Below are positions 1-8,583 of a stretch of 64,000 nucleotides of DNA, piece after piece. Made by a program: the position numbers and the translations under genes. How positions within the stretch are numbered: the stretch's first letter is position 1; every line of letters starts with the position of its first letter. Origin of the DNA: Mesorhizobium sp. (GTDB lineage Bacteria; Pseudomonadota; Alphaproteobacteria; Rhizobiales; Rhizobiaceae); assembly GCA_004020875.1 (NCBI GenBank), contig SAPZ01000007.1:62001-126000 (forward strand). The letters run 5' to 3'. Below the pieces are notes generated by a model. That model was not told the DNA's origin, searched no databases, and worked only from the letters and a program-made list of their open reading frames with translations.

Positions 1-483
1 TTCAAGCCGCCCTACGTCCCCTTCCCGATCATGGCCGCCCTGATCATCGCCGCGGTCGTGCATTTCGGCCTGATGCGCACGTCCTATGGCGTCATCCTGC
101 GCGGGTCCGGCGGCAACGCCGCGGCGCTCAGGCGCGCTGGTTGGTCGCTGCTCAAGACAAAGATCGTGCTGTTCGCACTGACCGGCCTGTTCGGCGTGCT
201 TTCCGGCATGGCGCTGATCGGCATCACCACCTCGGCCGACGCCAATATCGGCAATGGCTATACGCTGCTGTCGATCGCCGGCGTCATCCTCGGCGGCGGC
301 GAGTTCGTCGGCGGGCGCGTGTCGCCGATCGGCGCCGTGATTGGCGCGCTGACGCTGGCGCTCGCAGCCTCGCCGCTCTTGACCTTCATGCACATCCCGC
401 CCGACTGGCAGGTGGCCGCCAACGGCGCGATCCTGATCATCGTGCTGGCGGCGCGGGTGCTGATCAGCCGCAGGGAGCGGTGA
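1..483 (+). CDS. Sugar ABC transporter permease, RbsC-like (5' end outside window)
   Basis: C-terminal ~160 codons of an inner-membrane permease of the ribose/xylose-type (RbsC/YtfT) family, which imports a sugar handed over by a periplasmic binding protein. The frame is open from base 1, so the true start lies upstream; an internal ATG at 31 is not the start. Several hydrophobic helices are visible, and a glycine-rich stretch (VILGGGEFVGGRVSPIG) typical of this family lies near residue 95 of the visible part. A second permease follows after 3 bases, so the two are co-transcribed and probably form a heterodimeric channel. The substrate cannot be read from this fragment. Confidence 0.9.
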   Translation, partial: FKPPYVPFPIMAALIIAAVVHFGLMRTSYGVILRGSGGNAAALRRAGWSLLKTKIVLFALTGLFGVLSGMALIGITTSADANIGNGYTLLSIAGVILGGGEFVGGRVSPIGAVIGALTLALAASPLLTFMHIPPDWQVAANGAILIIVLAARVLISRRER

Positions 484-486
484 GCG

Positions 487-1434
487 ATGACCTCGGTACG
501 GACGGCGCTTGAAAAACCCTGGATCTGGTCCTTCGTCGGCGCGGTCGTCGTCTGGCTGGCAACCGTCGCTTTCACGGGCGGCTACGGCGGCGGCGGCATG
601 GTCACGGCAGCCCTTTCGCTCGCGGTCTTCACCGTGATCGTCGGCGTAGGCCAGATGTTCGTCATCACGCTCGGACCCGGCAATGTCGACCTGTCGCTGC
701 CGGCCAATATCGGGCTGGCCAGCGCGGTCGCCATGAAGGTGATGGGCGGCAGCGATTCGATGATCGTCGTCGGGCTGCTTGCTGCGCTCGCCTGCGGCGC
801 GGCCACCGGCGCCATCAATTATCTCTTGATCTGGGCGCTACGCATCCCCCCAATCATCGCGACGCTCTCGGCCAGCTTCATCATCCAGTCGGTCGACATC
901 AGCTACGGCCGCGGCCTGCAGATCAAGCCGCCGCCGGGCTTCGCCAGCTTCACGAACTGGCAGGTGCTGGGCATTCCGGTGCTGGCGATGCTGACGGTGG
1001 TCTTCACGATCGGCGCAGCCTTGGCGTTGCAGCGCATGATCTTTGGCCGCTCGGTGCTGGCGATCGGCCAGAACATCCGCGCCGCCTGGCTCGCGGGCGT
1101 CCATGTCGGCCGCATCCGCTTCCTCACCTACACGTTGTGCGGGGCGCTCGGCGGCATAGACGGGGCGCTGCTCGCCGGTTATTTCCGCGGCGCCAATGTC
1201 GACATAGGCAACGAATATCTGCTCGCGTCGATCGCGGTCGTCGTCATCGGCGGAACCTCGGTCGCCGGCGGCAAGGCGAATGTGCCCGGCGTCTGGGGCG
1301 CCGGCCTGTTCCTGGTGCTCCTGCTCACCATGCTCAACACATTCGGCGTCAGCGCCGGCGTGCGGCTGGTGCTGACCGGCCTGATCATCGTCGGCGTGAT
1401 CACCGCCGCCGGCGGCGAGAAGGCGGTGCGGTAA
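487..1434 (+). CDS. Sugar ABC transporter permease, RbsC-like
   Basis: A 315-residue polytopic inner-membrane protein of the RbsC permease family. It is predicted to pair with the permease ending 3 bases upstream. It has the family's late glycine-rich motif (VVVIGGTSVAGGKANVPG, near residue 250) and about nine to ten hydrophobic segments. It is the last gene of the operon: the next gene is on the opposite strand. The ATPase and binding protein would be expected upstream of the window. The family assignment is firm and the substrate is unknown. Confidence 0.9.
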   Translation: MTSVRTALEKPWIWSFVGAVVVWLATVAFTGGYGGGGMVTAALSLAVFTVIVGVGQMFVITLGPGNVDLSLPANIGLASAVAMKVMGGSDSMIVVGLLAALACGAATGAINYLLIWALRIPPIIATLSASFIIQSVDISYGRGLQIKPPPGFASFTNWQVLGIPVLAMLTVVFTIGAALALQRMIFGRSVLAIGQNIRAAWLAGVHVGRIRFLTYTLCGALGGIDGALLAGYFRGANVDIGNEYLLASIAVVVIGGTSVAGGKANVPGVWGAGLFLVLLLTMLNTFGVSAGVRLVLTGLIIVGVITAAGGEKAVR

Positions 1435-1476
1435 CAGCGTCCGCCGGCCATCTCCCGACGAGGCAAGAGGTTCGTG

Positions 1477-2010
1477 CTATTTCGCGGCCTTGGCCCGGGC
1501 GATCGCGTCGACGATCATCTTCTTGGCGTATTTGGAATCGTGCCAGCCCTCGATCTTGACCCATTTGCCGGGCTCGAGGTCCTTGTAGTGCTCGAAGAAG
1601 TGCTGCACCTGCTGGCGCGTGATTTCCGGCAGATGCGTGTACTCGGTGACGTTCTCATAGCGTAGCGTCAGCTTGGGCGAGGGGACGGCGATCACCTTCT
1701 CGTCCTGGCCGGCATTGTCTTCCATGATCAGGACGCCGATCGGCCGCACATTGATGACGCAACCCGGCACCAGCGCGCGCGTGTTGCAGACCAGGACGTC
1801 GATCGGGTCGCCATCGCCCGACAGCGTGTGCGGCACGAAGCCGTAATTGCCGGGGTAACGCATGGAGGTGTGCAGGAAGCGGTCGACGAACAACGTGCCG
1901 GCCTCCTTGTCCATCTCGTATTTGATCGGCTCGCCGCCGATTGGCACCTCGATGATGACGTTGACGTCCTCAGGCGGGTTCTTCCCGGTGGCAATCGCTT
2001 CGATACGCAT
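1477..2010 (-). CDS. ppa: Inorganic pyrophosphatase
   Basis: A 177-residue family I soluble pyrophosphatase, which hydrolyses PPi to two phosphates and drives biosynthetic reactions forward in the cytosol. The metal-binding signature [10 protein letters not shown] places D66, D68 and D71 where the E. coli enzyme has D65, D67 and D70; D98 and D103 fit the second acidic cluster. The length is normal for bacterial Ppa. It is a single-gene unit, convergent with the sugar permease genes. Confidence 0.97.
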   Translation of the reverse strand: MRIEAIATGKNPPEDVNVIIEVPIGGEPIKYEMDKEAGTLFVDRFLHTSMRYPGNYGFVPHTLSGDGDPIDVLVCNTRALVPGCVINVRPIGVLIMEDNAGQDEKVIAVPSPKLTLRYENVTEYTHLPEITRQQVQHFFEHYKDLEPGKWVKIEGWHDSKYAKKMIVDAIARAKAAK

Positions 2011-2132
2011 GGCTAAATCCCTCTTTCGGTTGCAAGACCGATAGCGGGCGAAGCGTCATGGTGCAATGCGTCGAATAGTGCCTGACGGTAATGGAAGAGC
2101 ACAGTTTGTGATGGGCTGTAACCCAGCCGATG

Positions 2133-2642
2133 CTAGTCGTTCCAGACGAAGGCGACCTTCTTTAACGCCCTCTGCTCGAAGACCTCGACGCCTTCTGCGA
2201 TATCACGGCCGCCATTGCCGGCATAGAAGGCCAAGGCATTGTGATTGTCTTCCAACGCCCATACCACAAGGCCACGCAAGCCGTGGTCGGCGAGCCGGGC
2301 CTTGGCCGCCTTGAACAGCCGGCTGCCGAGCCCGATGCCCTGATATTCGGGCCGCAGATAGAGTTCGTAGATCTCGCCCTGCTGGCGGAGCTCGCGGGCG
2401 CGGTTCTTGCCGATCGTGGCATAGCCGGCGACCGTTCCGCCGATCTCGACCACCAGCACGGTGGCGGCGCGGCGAATCGCGTTGGCCCACCAGTCGACGC
2501 CGCGGCGGTTGATCATCGAGGTCAGCGTGCGGTGCGGGATGATGCCTGAATAAGCGCCGCGCCAGGCCTGCTGGTGCACCTCGGCGATGGCGCTAGCGTC
2601 GCGCGGCTCTGCCTTCCGGATGTCGATCGTCAGCGTGTTCAT
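2133..2642 (-). CDS. GNAT family N-acetyltransferase
   Basis: A 169-residue GNAT acetyltransferase that would transfer acetyl from acetyl-CoA to an unknown amine. The acetyl-CoA-binding motif A is seen as YQGIGLGSRLF near residues 100-110, preceded by the usual beta strand IYELYLRPE. The C-terminal ALEDNHNALAFYAGNGG segment matches motif B. The ORF starts ATG with the N-terminal beta strand TIDIRKAEP. No neighbour points to a substrate. It is transcribed alone, upstream of ppa on the same strand with a gap of about 120 bases. Confidence 0.85.
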   Translation of the reverse strand: MNTLTIDIRKAEPRDASAIAEVHQQAWRGAYSGIIPHRTLTSMINRRGVDWWANAIRRAATVLVVEIGGTVAGYATIGKNRARELRQQGEIYELYLRPEYQGIGLGSRLFKAAKARLADHGLRGLVVWALEDNHNALAFYAGNGGRDIAEGVEVFEQRALKKVAFVWND

Positions 2643-2755
2643 GATTGGTTAACCATAAACCCGCATTGGGCGATTGCAAAGAGTCGCCCATCACGCCTCG
2701 ACGCTTTCGCACAGGCGAAAGGTGCGTCCGCCGACAGGCTCCTAGAGCCGGAACG

Positions 2756-2856
2756 TTTCAGGTCTGCTCGACCTGAAATCTGAATCCATCTCTAAATCCA
2801 AGAGATAGAGCATGATGTCATCCGAAAGCCGCTTCACACTTTTCGGCATCATGCTC
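2756..2856. repeat. Dispersed palindromes after the TPM gene (GAGCATGATG family)
   Basis: Two adjacent hairpins. The first is TTTCAGGT/ACCTGAAA (2756-2778). The second has a perfect 10-bp outer stem, GAGCATGATG (2808-2817) and CATCATGCTC (2847-2856), with an inner CCGAAA/TTTCGG stem. A related copy lies at 50738-50786. It ends 3 bases from the stop of the minus-strand TPM gene, so it could act as its transcript end. Confidence 0.75.
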
Positions 2857-2859
2857 GGG

Positions 2860-3498
2860 TCAGATTTCGACGAGATGATCGTCGAGTTCGTTGCTGTCAC
2901 CTTCGGTGACCGGGAAATGCTCGGCGAGCACCGCGCCGACCGATTCGATGGATTTCACGAAGCCATCGGCCAGGCGGTCGTCGCCGGCATGCTTGGTCAG
3001 ATCGCGCACCACGCCGTCCCAGACATGCTGGCCGACCTTGGCGTCGATGCCGGAGTCGGCGACGACTTCGGCATAGCGCTCGGCGATGGAGACGAAGATG
3101 AGCACGCCGGTGCGCGCCTGCGTGCGGTGGACGTTGCGGGCGAGGAACTGCTTCACGGCATTGGCATGCGCGGCCTGATAGCGCAGCCTTCGCGGCACGA
3201 AATGGATGCGCAATGCGGGCAGGAACCAGAGCAGGGCGAACACCGAAGCCAACGCCAGCAGCTGCGCCAGCACGAAATGCGGCAACCGTATGGTCAGCCA
3301 CCAGGCCTCCAGCCCGTAGGCGACGGCGAGGCTGGCGATGAACAGGCCAAGCGTCGTCGTGAAAGCGGCCGGAAAGAAGTAGCCGTCGCTGGCTCTTGCG
3401 ACGACGCAATAGATCTCGCCGTCGGTCTTCAATTCGGCGGCCCGGATCGCTTCGGCGATGCGGTCATGATCTTCGGCGCTGATCGGTCGCGTTGCCAT
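2860..3498 (-). CDS. TPM-domain membrane protein
   Basis: A 212-residue protein with a TPM-like domain (TLP18.3/Psb32/MOLO-1 fold) split around membrane segments. The N-terminal part (ISAEDHDRIAEAIRAAELKTDGEIYCVVA) matches the start of the domain. Two hydrophobic helices follow (residues ~45-95). The second half (TGVLIFVSIAERYAEVVAD) matches the rest of the fold. The cellular role of this family is not settled; it is recurrently encoded beside LemA. It lies 6 bases downstream of a second TPM gene and is the last of a lemA-TPM-TPM operon. Confidence 0.82.
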   Translation of the reverse strand: MATRPISAEDHDRIAEAIRAAELKTDGEIYCVVARASDGYFFPAAFTTTLGLFIASLAVAYGLEAWWLTIRLPHFVLAQLLALASVFALLWFLPALRIHFVPRRLRYQAAHANAVKQFLARNVHRTQARTGVLIFVSIAERYAEVVADSGIDAKVGQHVWDGVVRDLTKHAGDDRLADGFVKSIESVGAVLAEHFPVTEGDSNELDDHLVEI

Positions 3499-3504
3499 GA
3501 TGCC

Positions 3505-4299
3505 TCACCAGCTTCCCGAAGAGCCGCCGCCGCCGGACGAGCCGCCGCCGCCGGAAAATCCGCCGCCGCCCGAGGACCAGCCACCGCCGCCTGACGACCA
3601 GCCGCCCCCCGACGACCACCCGCCCGAGGATCTCCGGTTCTGATCGAACGTCATGCCGAGCCAGCGGTAGCGGCCAGGGCCGATCTTCTGGCCGAAGATG
3701 GGCGGCAGCACCGTCATCGCGATGCCGCCGAAGAAGATCAGCGCCCAGATGGTGATGAAGATGGCGAAGAACAGGTTGTCGGAATTGAACGGCGCCTGTT
3801 GGTTGCGCTTGCCGCGGGCCTCCAACTCCTCGGGATTGCCCTCCAGCACCATGATCATGTCGTCGACGGCCTTGGTGATGCCGCCGGAGAAATCCCCGGC
3901 GCGGAAGGCCGGCACCATGTCGTTCTCGATGATCAGCTTGGTGTGCAGGTCGGTCAGCGTGCCCTCAAGCCCGTAGCCGACCTCGATGCGCATCTTGCGG
4001 TCGTTGGGCGCCACCAAGAGCAGCACGCCGTTGTTTTCCTTGGCCTGGCCAAGCTTCCAGAAGCGGAACAGCCTGTTGGCGTAAGGCTCGATCTCCTCGC
4101 CGCCGAGGCTGGGGATGGTGGCGACGACGATCTGGTCCGAGCCTTTGGTCTGGAAGTCGGCGAGTTTCTGGGTCAGCGCCGCGCGTGTACCGGCATCGAT
4201 GATGCCGGCATTGTCGACAACGCGGCCGGTCAGGGCGGGGAGATCGGCGCCGAGGGCGGCGAAGGGGAGGAGGAAGAAGGCGGTAAGCAGGCCAAGCAA
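3505..4299 (-). CDS. TPM-domain protein with glycine/serine-rich tail (YgcG family); start uncertain
   Basis: Exported, membrane-anchored TPM-domain protein. It has a hydrophobic export segment, then the TPM domain (LPALTGRVVDNAGIIDAGTR onward), a late transmembrane helix (FAIFITIWALIFFGGIAMTV) and a tail of SSGGGGWSSGGGG-type repeats, as in YgcG proteins. The frame is open to an ATG at 4489-4491, but its first ~57 codons are encoded by a 49-bp inverted-repeat element and would bury the signal peptide. I therefore place the start at an in-frame TTG (4297-4299), without a good ribosome site; this choice is tentative. It lies downstream of lemA. Confidence 0.78.
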   Translation of the reverse strand: MLGLLTAFFLLPFAALGADLPALTGRVVDNAGIIDAGTRAALTQKLADFQTKGSDQIVVATIPSLGGEEIEPYANRLFRFWKLGQAKENNGVLLLVAPNDRKMRIEVGYGLEGTLTDLHTKLIIENDMVPAFRAGDFSGGITKAVDDMIMVLEGNPEELEARGKRNQQAPFNSDNLFFAIFITIWALIFFGGIAMTVLPPIFGQKIGPGRYRWLGMTFDQNRRSSGGWSSGGGWSSGGGGWSSGGGGFSGGGGSSGGGGSSGSW

Positions 4300-4318
4300 C
4301 GAGAGGTAGGCGCTCTGT

Positions 4319-4480
4319 CGCCCCCCTCTCTGTCCTGCCGGACATCTCCCCCTCAAGGGGGGAGATTGGACGTCACACCGGCCTTCGCCAATCTTCAGCG
4401 TCGAAGAGAGGGCGAGGTTGTAGAAACTGCTAATCTCCCCCCTTGAGGGGGAGATGTCCGGCAGGACAGAGAGGGGGGCG
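4319..4480. repeat. Dispersed element with perfect 49-bp inverted repeats
   Basis: The left arm 4319-4367 is the exact reverse complement of the right arm 4432-4480, separated by 64 bases. Each arm also contains a CTCCCCCTCAAGGGGG-type mini-hairpin. A diverged copy with a recognisably similar centre lies at 39467-39605. It sits between lemA and the YgcG-type gene and runs into the latter's open frame. Confidence 0.9.
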
Positions 4481-4517
4481 AAGGAACTCAAGGCTGGCTC
4501 GATAAGCTAAGTCGCTC

Positions 4518-5165
4518 TCACCCACCCTGCTTGGTGGTGCTCGTGCCGAAATCGACCTTCGGCACCTGCATCTTGTCCTCGTCGACGGTGAAATTGGCAA
4601 AGGGCTGATTGCCGCGGAACCAGAAGGTCGCCCACAGCACGGACGGGAAGGTCTTCAGCGTCAGATTGTAGTCCCTGACGGCCTGGATGTAGTCGCGCCG
4701 CGCAACCGCGATGCGGTTCTCGGTGCCTTCGAGCTGCGCCTGCAGCGCCAGGAAATTCTGGTTCGCCTTGAGGTCGGGATAGGCTTCCGACACCGCGATC
4801 AGCCGCGACAGCGCGCTGGTCAGTCCGGCCTGGGCATCCTGGAACTTCTTCAGCGCGTCCGGATCCTTCAGCGTCTCCGGCGTCACCGTGATCTGCGTTG
4901 CCTTGGCGCGCGCCTGAACCACCGCGTCGAGCGTGTCCTTTTCATGCGAGGCATAGCCCTTCACCGTCTCGACCAGATTGGGGATCAGGTCCGAGCGGCG
5001 CTGATACTGGTTGAGCACCTCACTCCAGGCCGCCCTGGCGTTCTCTTCCGCTGTCGGAATGGTGTTGTAGCCGCAGCCGGCGAGCAGCGGCAGCACCAAG
5101 GCCATCATCAGCAACGCGGGCAAATTGCGAAAGGGGGAGGGTAGTGAGAGGCGCTCGGTAATCAT
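4518..5165 (-). CDS. lemA: LemA family lipoprotein
   Basis: A 215-residue LemA-family protein. The N-terminus is a lipoprotein signal with lipobox LLAGC (cysteine at residue 31). The LemA signature (AWSEVLNQYQRRSDLIPNLV, then VKGYASHEKDTL) follows at residues ~45-80, and the rest is helical. LemA proteins are cell-envelope proteins of uncertain role. The gene heads a minus-strand lemA-TPM-TPM cluster, an arrangement seen in many bacteria. A dispersed palindrome separates it from the next gene and may affect read-through. Confidence 0.92.
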   Translation of the reverse strand: MITERLSLPSPFRNLPALLMMALVLPLLAGCGYNTIPTAEENARAAWSEVLNQYQRRSDLIPNLVETVKGYASHEKDTLDAVVQARAKATQITVTPETLKDPDALKKFQDAQAGLTSALSRLIAVSEAYPDLKANQNFLALQAQLEGTENRIAVARRDYIQAVRDYNLTLKTFPSVLWATFWFRGNQPFANFTVDEDKMQVPKVDFGTSTTKQGG

Positions 5166-5309
5166 GAATGGTCCCTCGACAGAATTGCATGCAAAGCATT
5201 ACCACAATCCACGCGCAAGAAAATGTCCGGCTCATGACGCCTTTTGCGCGGCTCGGGCGCGTGCCCCGGTGAATAGTCGATCGCACAGAATTTCATCGCT
5301 TTTGTCGAC

Positions 5310-5354
5310 GCAATTCCGGTCGGAAAACCACTTCGCACTTTTTCTGGATTTGCT
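5310..5354. repeat. Dispersed GCAATTCC-type palindrome, copy 1
   Basis: An imperfect ~43-bp palindrome beginning GCAATTCCGG and ending with a degenerate GGATTTGC. The family consensus has GCAATTCC at one end and GGAATTGC at the other. Other copies are at 12302, 27021, 31297 and 51786. This one lies just upstream of the small membrane-protein gene at 5385. Confidence 0.75.
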
Positions 5355-5384
5355 CTAAGCTGCGGGCCGGAAAGGGCAATTGCC

Positions 5385-5636
5385 ATGGCAGAGCGCCGGG
5401 ACGACGAGGCCGAATCGCGCCGCATCCTCGAACGCGTGCAACAGGAGACGTCCCCGAGCAGCGCGTCGTTCACCGCGCGCGCAGTGAAGGATGCGCGCGA
5501 CCACGTCACCGCCGCCGACACGGATCGCGCCGATCCCATCGAATATTGGGGAACCCGCATTGGCCGAACGCTCGGCTTCGTCATTGCCATTGGGCTATTG
5601 GCCTGGCTGGTGTATGCCGCCACACGTGGCGGCTAG
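5385..5636 (+). CDS. Small single-pass membrane protein, unknown function
   Basis: An 83-residue protein, not recognised. The N-terminal ~55 residues are charged and hydrophilic (ERRDDEAESRRILERVQQET), followed by one transmembrane helix (TLGFVIAIGLLAWLVYAAT, residues ~63-81) and a short GG end. It reads as a C-terminally anchored inner-membrane protein. It lies 12 bases upstream of pdxY, so the two may share a transcript. The codon pattern is coding-like and the ATG is well placed. Confidence 0.7.
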   Translation: MAERRDDEAESRRILERVQQETSPSSASFTARAVKDARDHVTAADTDRADPIEYWGTRIGRTLGFVIAIGLLAWLVYAATRGG

Positions 5637-5648
5637 GATTCAGATTCC

Positions 5649-6533
5649 ATGAATGCAGAAAAGATCGACGCGCCGCGCGCGGTCATCGTCATCTCCAGCC
5701 ATGTTGCCCGCGGCTCGGTCGGCAACCGCGCGGCGGTGTTCGCGCTGGAGACACTGGGTTTCCCGGTCTGGGCTGTGCCGACCGTCATCCTGCCCTGGCA
5801 TCCGGGGCACAGCCGCGCAACCCGCATCGTGCCGCCGCTCGACCAGTTCAAGGCGCTGATGGCCGATCTCGAGCGGGCGCCCTGGCTGGGCGAGGTAAGG
5901 GCCGTGCTGTCGGGTTATCTCGGCGAAGCGGGCCAGGCCGAGGCGGTCGCCTCGCTGGTCGCCGCCGTCAAGGAAAGGACGCCGAACGCGCTTTACGTCT
6001 GCGACCCGGTGATGGGCGATTCCGGCGGGCTCTACGTGCCGGAATCGACGGCAGCCGCCATGCGCGACAAGCTGATGCCGATCGCCGATATCGCGACGCC
6101 GAACCGTTATGAGCTGGAGTGGATAGCGGGCGCGCCGCTGCCCGACATCAAGGCGGTGACGGCGGCTGCCCTTCATGCCGGACCCTCGACCATGCTGGTG
6201 ACCTCGGCGCCGGCGATGATGGCGGGAGGCATCGGCAATTTCCTGCTCGACGGCACCCAGGCGCTGCTCGCCGAGCACCGCGTGATCGAGAAGCCGCCGA
6301 ACGGGCTCGGCGACCTGACGGCCGCGGTCTATCTGGCGCGGGTTCTCTCCGGCCAGGCGCCGGTCAAGGCACTGCAATCGACCACGGCGGCCGTCTACGA
6401 GATCCTCGCCCGCACTGCGAAGCGCGGCGGCGACGAGCTGCAGCTCGAAACCGACGCGCAGAGCCTGTCGCATCCGATGGCCATGGTGCAGCTGCGCCAT
6501 CTCCTGCATCCCGGGCGGGACAAGCAGGCGTGA
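5649..6533 (+). CDS. pdxY: Pyridoxal kinase
   Basis: A 294-residue ribokinase-fold kinase that phosphorylates pyridoxal to PLP in the B6 salvage pathway. The N-terminal SSHVARGSVGNRAA motif matches the pyridoxal-kinase substrate loop. The C-terminal GLGDLTAAVYLA supplies the anion hole and catalytic base (Asp222). The CDPVMGDSGGLYVP segment in the middle is also typical of pyridoxal kinases. The length is standard. Its TGA overlaps the GTG of the following DUF429 gene by 4 bases, which implies translational coupling. Confidence 0.93.
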   Translation: MNAEKIDAPRAVIVISSHVARGSVGNRAAVFALETLGFPVWAVPTVILPWHPGHSRATRIVPPLDQFKALMADLERAPWLGEVRAVLSGYLGEAGQAEAVASLVAAVKERTPNALYVCDPVMGDSGGLYVPESTAAAMRDKLMPIADIATPNRYELEWIAGAPLPDIKAVTAAALHAGPSTMLVTSAPAMMAGGIGNFLLDGTQALLAEHRVIEKPPNGLGDLTAAVYLARVLSGQAPVKALQSTTAAVYEILARTAKRGGDELQLETDAQSLSHPMAMVQLRHLLHPGRDKQA

Positions 6534-7291
6534 GGCCAGGCGGGCTGGCCGGCGTCGACGGCTGCAAGGCCGGCTGGATCGCCGTCCACTGCGCAACGGA
6601 CGCCGCGCCCTCGGTCTCCGTCTTCCCGAGCTTCCGGGCATTGCTCGACGCGCTGCCCGATACACTGATCGCCGTCGACATGCCAATCGGCCTGCCGGAT
6701 TTTTCGAGCAAAGGCGGCCGCGGGCCGGAGGCGCTGGTGCGGCCGCTGCTCGGGGCAAGGCAGTCGAGCGTGTTCGCCATCCCCTCGCGGGCGGCGCTCT
6801 ATGCCGACACCGGCGATTTCACCACCGTGGAGGCGTGGTATGCAGCACACCGGCGGGCAAGCGCGGTGGCGATGGGGACCTCCGACCCGCCGCGCGGCGT
6901 TTCCATCCAGGCCTTCGGCATCTTTTCGAAGATCCGTGAGATCGATCAACTGTTGATCGCGCGGCCCGAATTGCGTGGCCAAGTCTTCGAATCGCACCCG
7001 GAAGTGGCGTTCTGCCGGCTGAATGGCGGTACGGCGATGGCGCTGCCGAAGAAGATCAAGGGCGCAGTCAACCCGGCCGGCATGGAGGAGCGCAAGGCGC
7101 TGCTTTGCCGGCATGGCTACGAAAAAGCGTTCCTCGATCAGGCGTTGCCGCGGGGTGCTGCGAGCGACGACTTCCTCGACGCGGCGGTGATGATGCTGAT
7201 TGCCGGGCGTATCGCCAGCGGCAAGGCACGGCCTTCGCCCGATCCGCCGTTGCTGGACCGTTTCGGCATTCCCGTCGCCATCTGGGCCTGA
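6530..7291 (+). CDS. DUF429 domain protein (predicted RNase H-fold nuclease)
   Basis: A 253-residue protein. It opens with the DUF429 hallmark GVDGCKAGWIAVH and has VDMPIGLPD near residue 47 and a late SDDFLDAAVMM acidic motif; DUF429 proteins are predicted, not shown, to have an RNase H-like nuclease fold. The reading frame stays open upstream inside pdxY, but homology begins at the GTG at 6530, which gives a GTGA overlap with the pdxY stop. That start is therefore preferred. The reaction is unknown. Confidence 0.85.
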   Translation: MRPGGLAGVDGCKAGWIAVHCATDAAPSVSVFPSFRALLDALPDTLIAVDMPIGLPDFSSKGGRGPEALVRPLLGARQSSVFAIPSRAALYADTGDFTTVEAWYAAHRRASAVAMGTSDPPRGVSIQAFGIFSKIREIDQLLIARPELRGQVFESHPEVAFCRLNGGTAMALPKKIKGAVNPAGMEERKALLCRHGYEKAFLDQALPRGAASDDFLDAAVMMLIAGRIASGKARPSPDPPLLDRFGIPVAIWA

Positions 7292-7436
7292 AGAAATTGA
7301 ATGATTTCGGTGCCTGATGCATGGCTTTGTAGCCGGCGCCGACAATTCTGCATTGCTCACTCCGGGCTTTTGCCGCTACAGGCATTCCAATCGCCACGAC
7401 CTTGCCGTCTCAAACCCGGAAAGGCTTCAGCCGCCC

Positions 7437-8078
7437 ATGCCGCATCTGCCCGAGCATCTGATCACCGGCTACCGCAACTTCATGAACGGCCGCTATCCGG
7501 CCGAGAGCGGGCGTTATCGCTCGCTGGCGCGCGAGGGTCAGGCGCCCGAGACGATGATCGTCGCCTGCTGCGATTCGCGCTCGGCGCCAGAAGCGATCTT
7601 CGATGCCGGCCCCGGCGAGCTCTTTGTGCTGCGAAATGTCGCCAATCTGGTGCCACCCTACGAGCCGGACGGCGAGTATCACTCGACCTCGGCCGCGCTC
7701 GAATTCGCCGTGCAGAGCCTGAAGGTGAAGAACATAGTGGTGATGGGCCACGGCCGCTGCGGCGGCATCCGCGCGGCGCTCGACACCAATTCGGCGCCGC
7801 TGTCGCCCGGCGACTTCATCGGCAAGTGGATGAGCCTGATCGCTCCGGCCGCCGAGACCGTGGCCGCCAGCACGATGATGACGGCGACAGAGCGCCAGAC
7901 CGCGCTGGAGCGTATTTCCGTTCGTTATTCCATCGCCAATCTCAGGACCTTTCCCTGCGTCTCGATCCTCGAAGGCAAGGGCAAGCTCTCGCTCTATGGC
8001 GCATGGTTCGACATCTCGGCCGGGGAGCTGTGGGTGATGAACAAGGAAACCGGCGATTTCGAGCGGCCCGAACTGTAA
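7437..8078 (+). CDS. Beta-class carbonic anhydrase
   Basis: A 213-residue cytosolic zinc enzyme interconverting CO2 and bicarbonate. The first zinc signature CCDSR gives C44, with the D46/R48 dyad; the second, GHGRCGG, gives H105 and C108. The frame is open upstream to 7317, but family homology starts at MPHLPEHLITGYRNF, so the ATG at 7437 is chosen. A small exported protein follows 10 bases later and may be co-transcribed. Confidence 0.94.
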   Translation: MPHLPEHLITGYRNFMNGRYPAESGRYRSLAREGQAPETMIVACCDSRSAPEAIFDAGPGELFVLRNVANLVPPYEPDGEYHSTSAALEFAVQSLKVKNIVVMGHGRCGGIRAALDTNSAPLSPGDFIGKWMSLIAPAAETVAASTMMTATERQTALERISVRYSIANLRTFPCVSILEGKGKLSLYGAWFDISAGELWVMNKETGDFERPEL

Positions 8079-8088
8079 GGGAGGAGCG

Positions 8089-8505
8089 ATGCACCGGATC
8101 AGCTGGGGGATCATCCTGGCGGCGACGCTGCTCATGTCCTCGCTCGTCCGCGCCAGCGCCGATGACGGTGCCGTCATCAACTGCTGGTATTCGGCGCTGC
8201 TGGTCGCCGACCGCACCGAACTTGCCGACCTGCTTTCCGACGACGTGCGCATGAAGCTCGATGACATCGGCGTCGTCCAGACAAAAAAGGATTTTATCGC
8301 CTCGATCGACGAATGGCAGGGCGCGGTCGCGGGCGCCGCGATCCGTCATCGCATCGAAAAGAGCGAGAACGGCGAGACGACGGTGCTCGCCTGCTACGAT
8401 TTCCCCAGCAACGACACGCTGATGCGCGAGACCTTCACCGTCGCCGGCGGGCGCATCACCGCCAGCACGCAGAAAGCCGTGGCGCAGGACTGCAGTGCCT
8501 ATTGA
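8089..8505 (+). CDS. Small exported protein, possible SnoaL/NTF2-like fold
   Basis: A 138-residue protein with a Sec-type signal peptide (cleavage near RASA-DDG, residue ~24). The mature part (YSALLVADRTELADLLSDDV, then an FTVAGGRIT strand) resembles the NTF2/SnoaL layout, but this is a guess from pattern. The mature part has three cysteines. It lies 10 bases after the carbonic anhydrase gene. No function can be assigned. Confidence 0.65.
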   Translation: MHRISWGIILAATLLMSSLVRASADDGAVINCWYSALLVADRTELADLLSDDVRMKLDDIGVVQTKKDFIASIDEWQGAVAGAAIRHRIEKSENGETTVLACYDFPSNDTLMRETFTVAGGRITASTQKAVAQDCSAY

Positions 8506-8583
8506 AGTCTGCCGTGTTGCGCGGTGTGGGACATCGCCCTACATCGGAGGCAACCCGCCTCCATCCACTCACCGGAATTGTTC

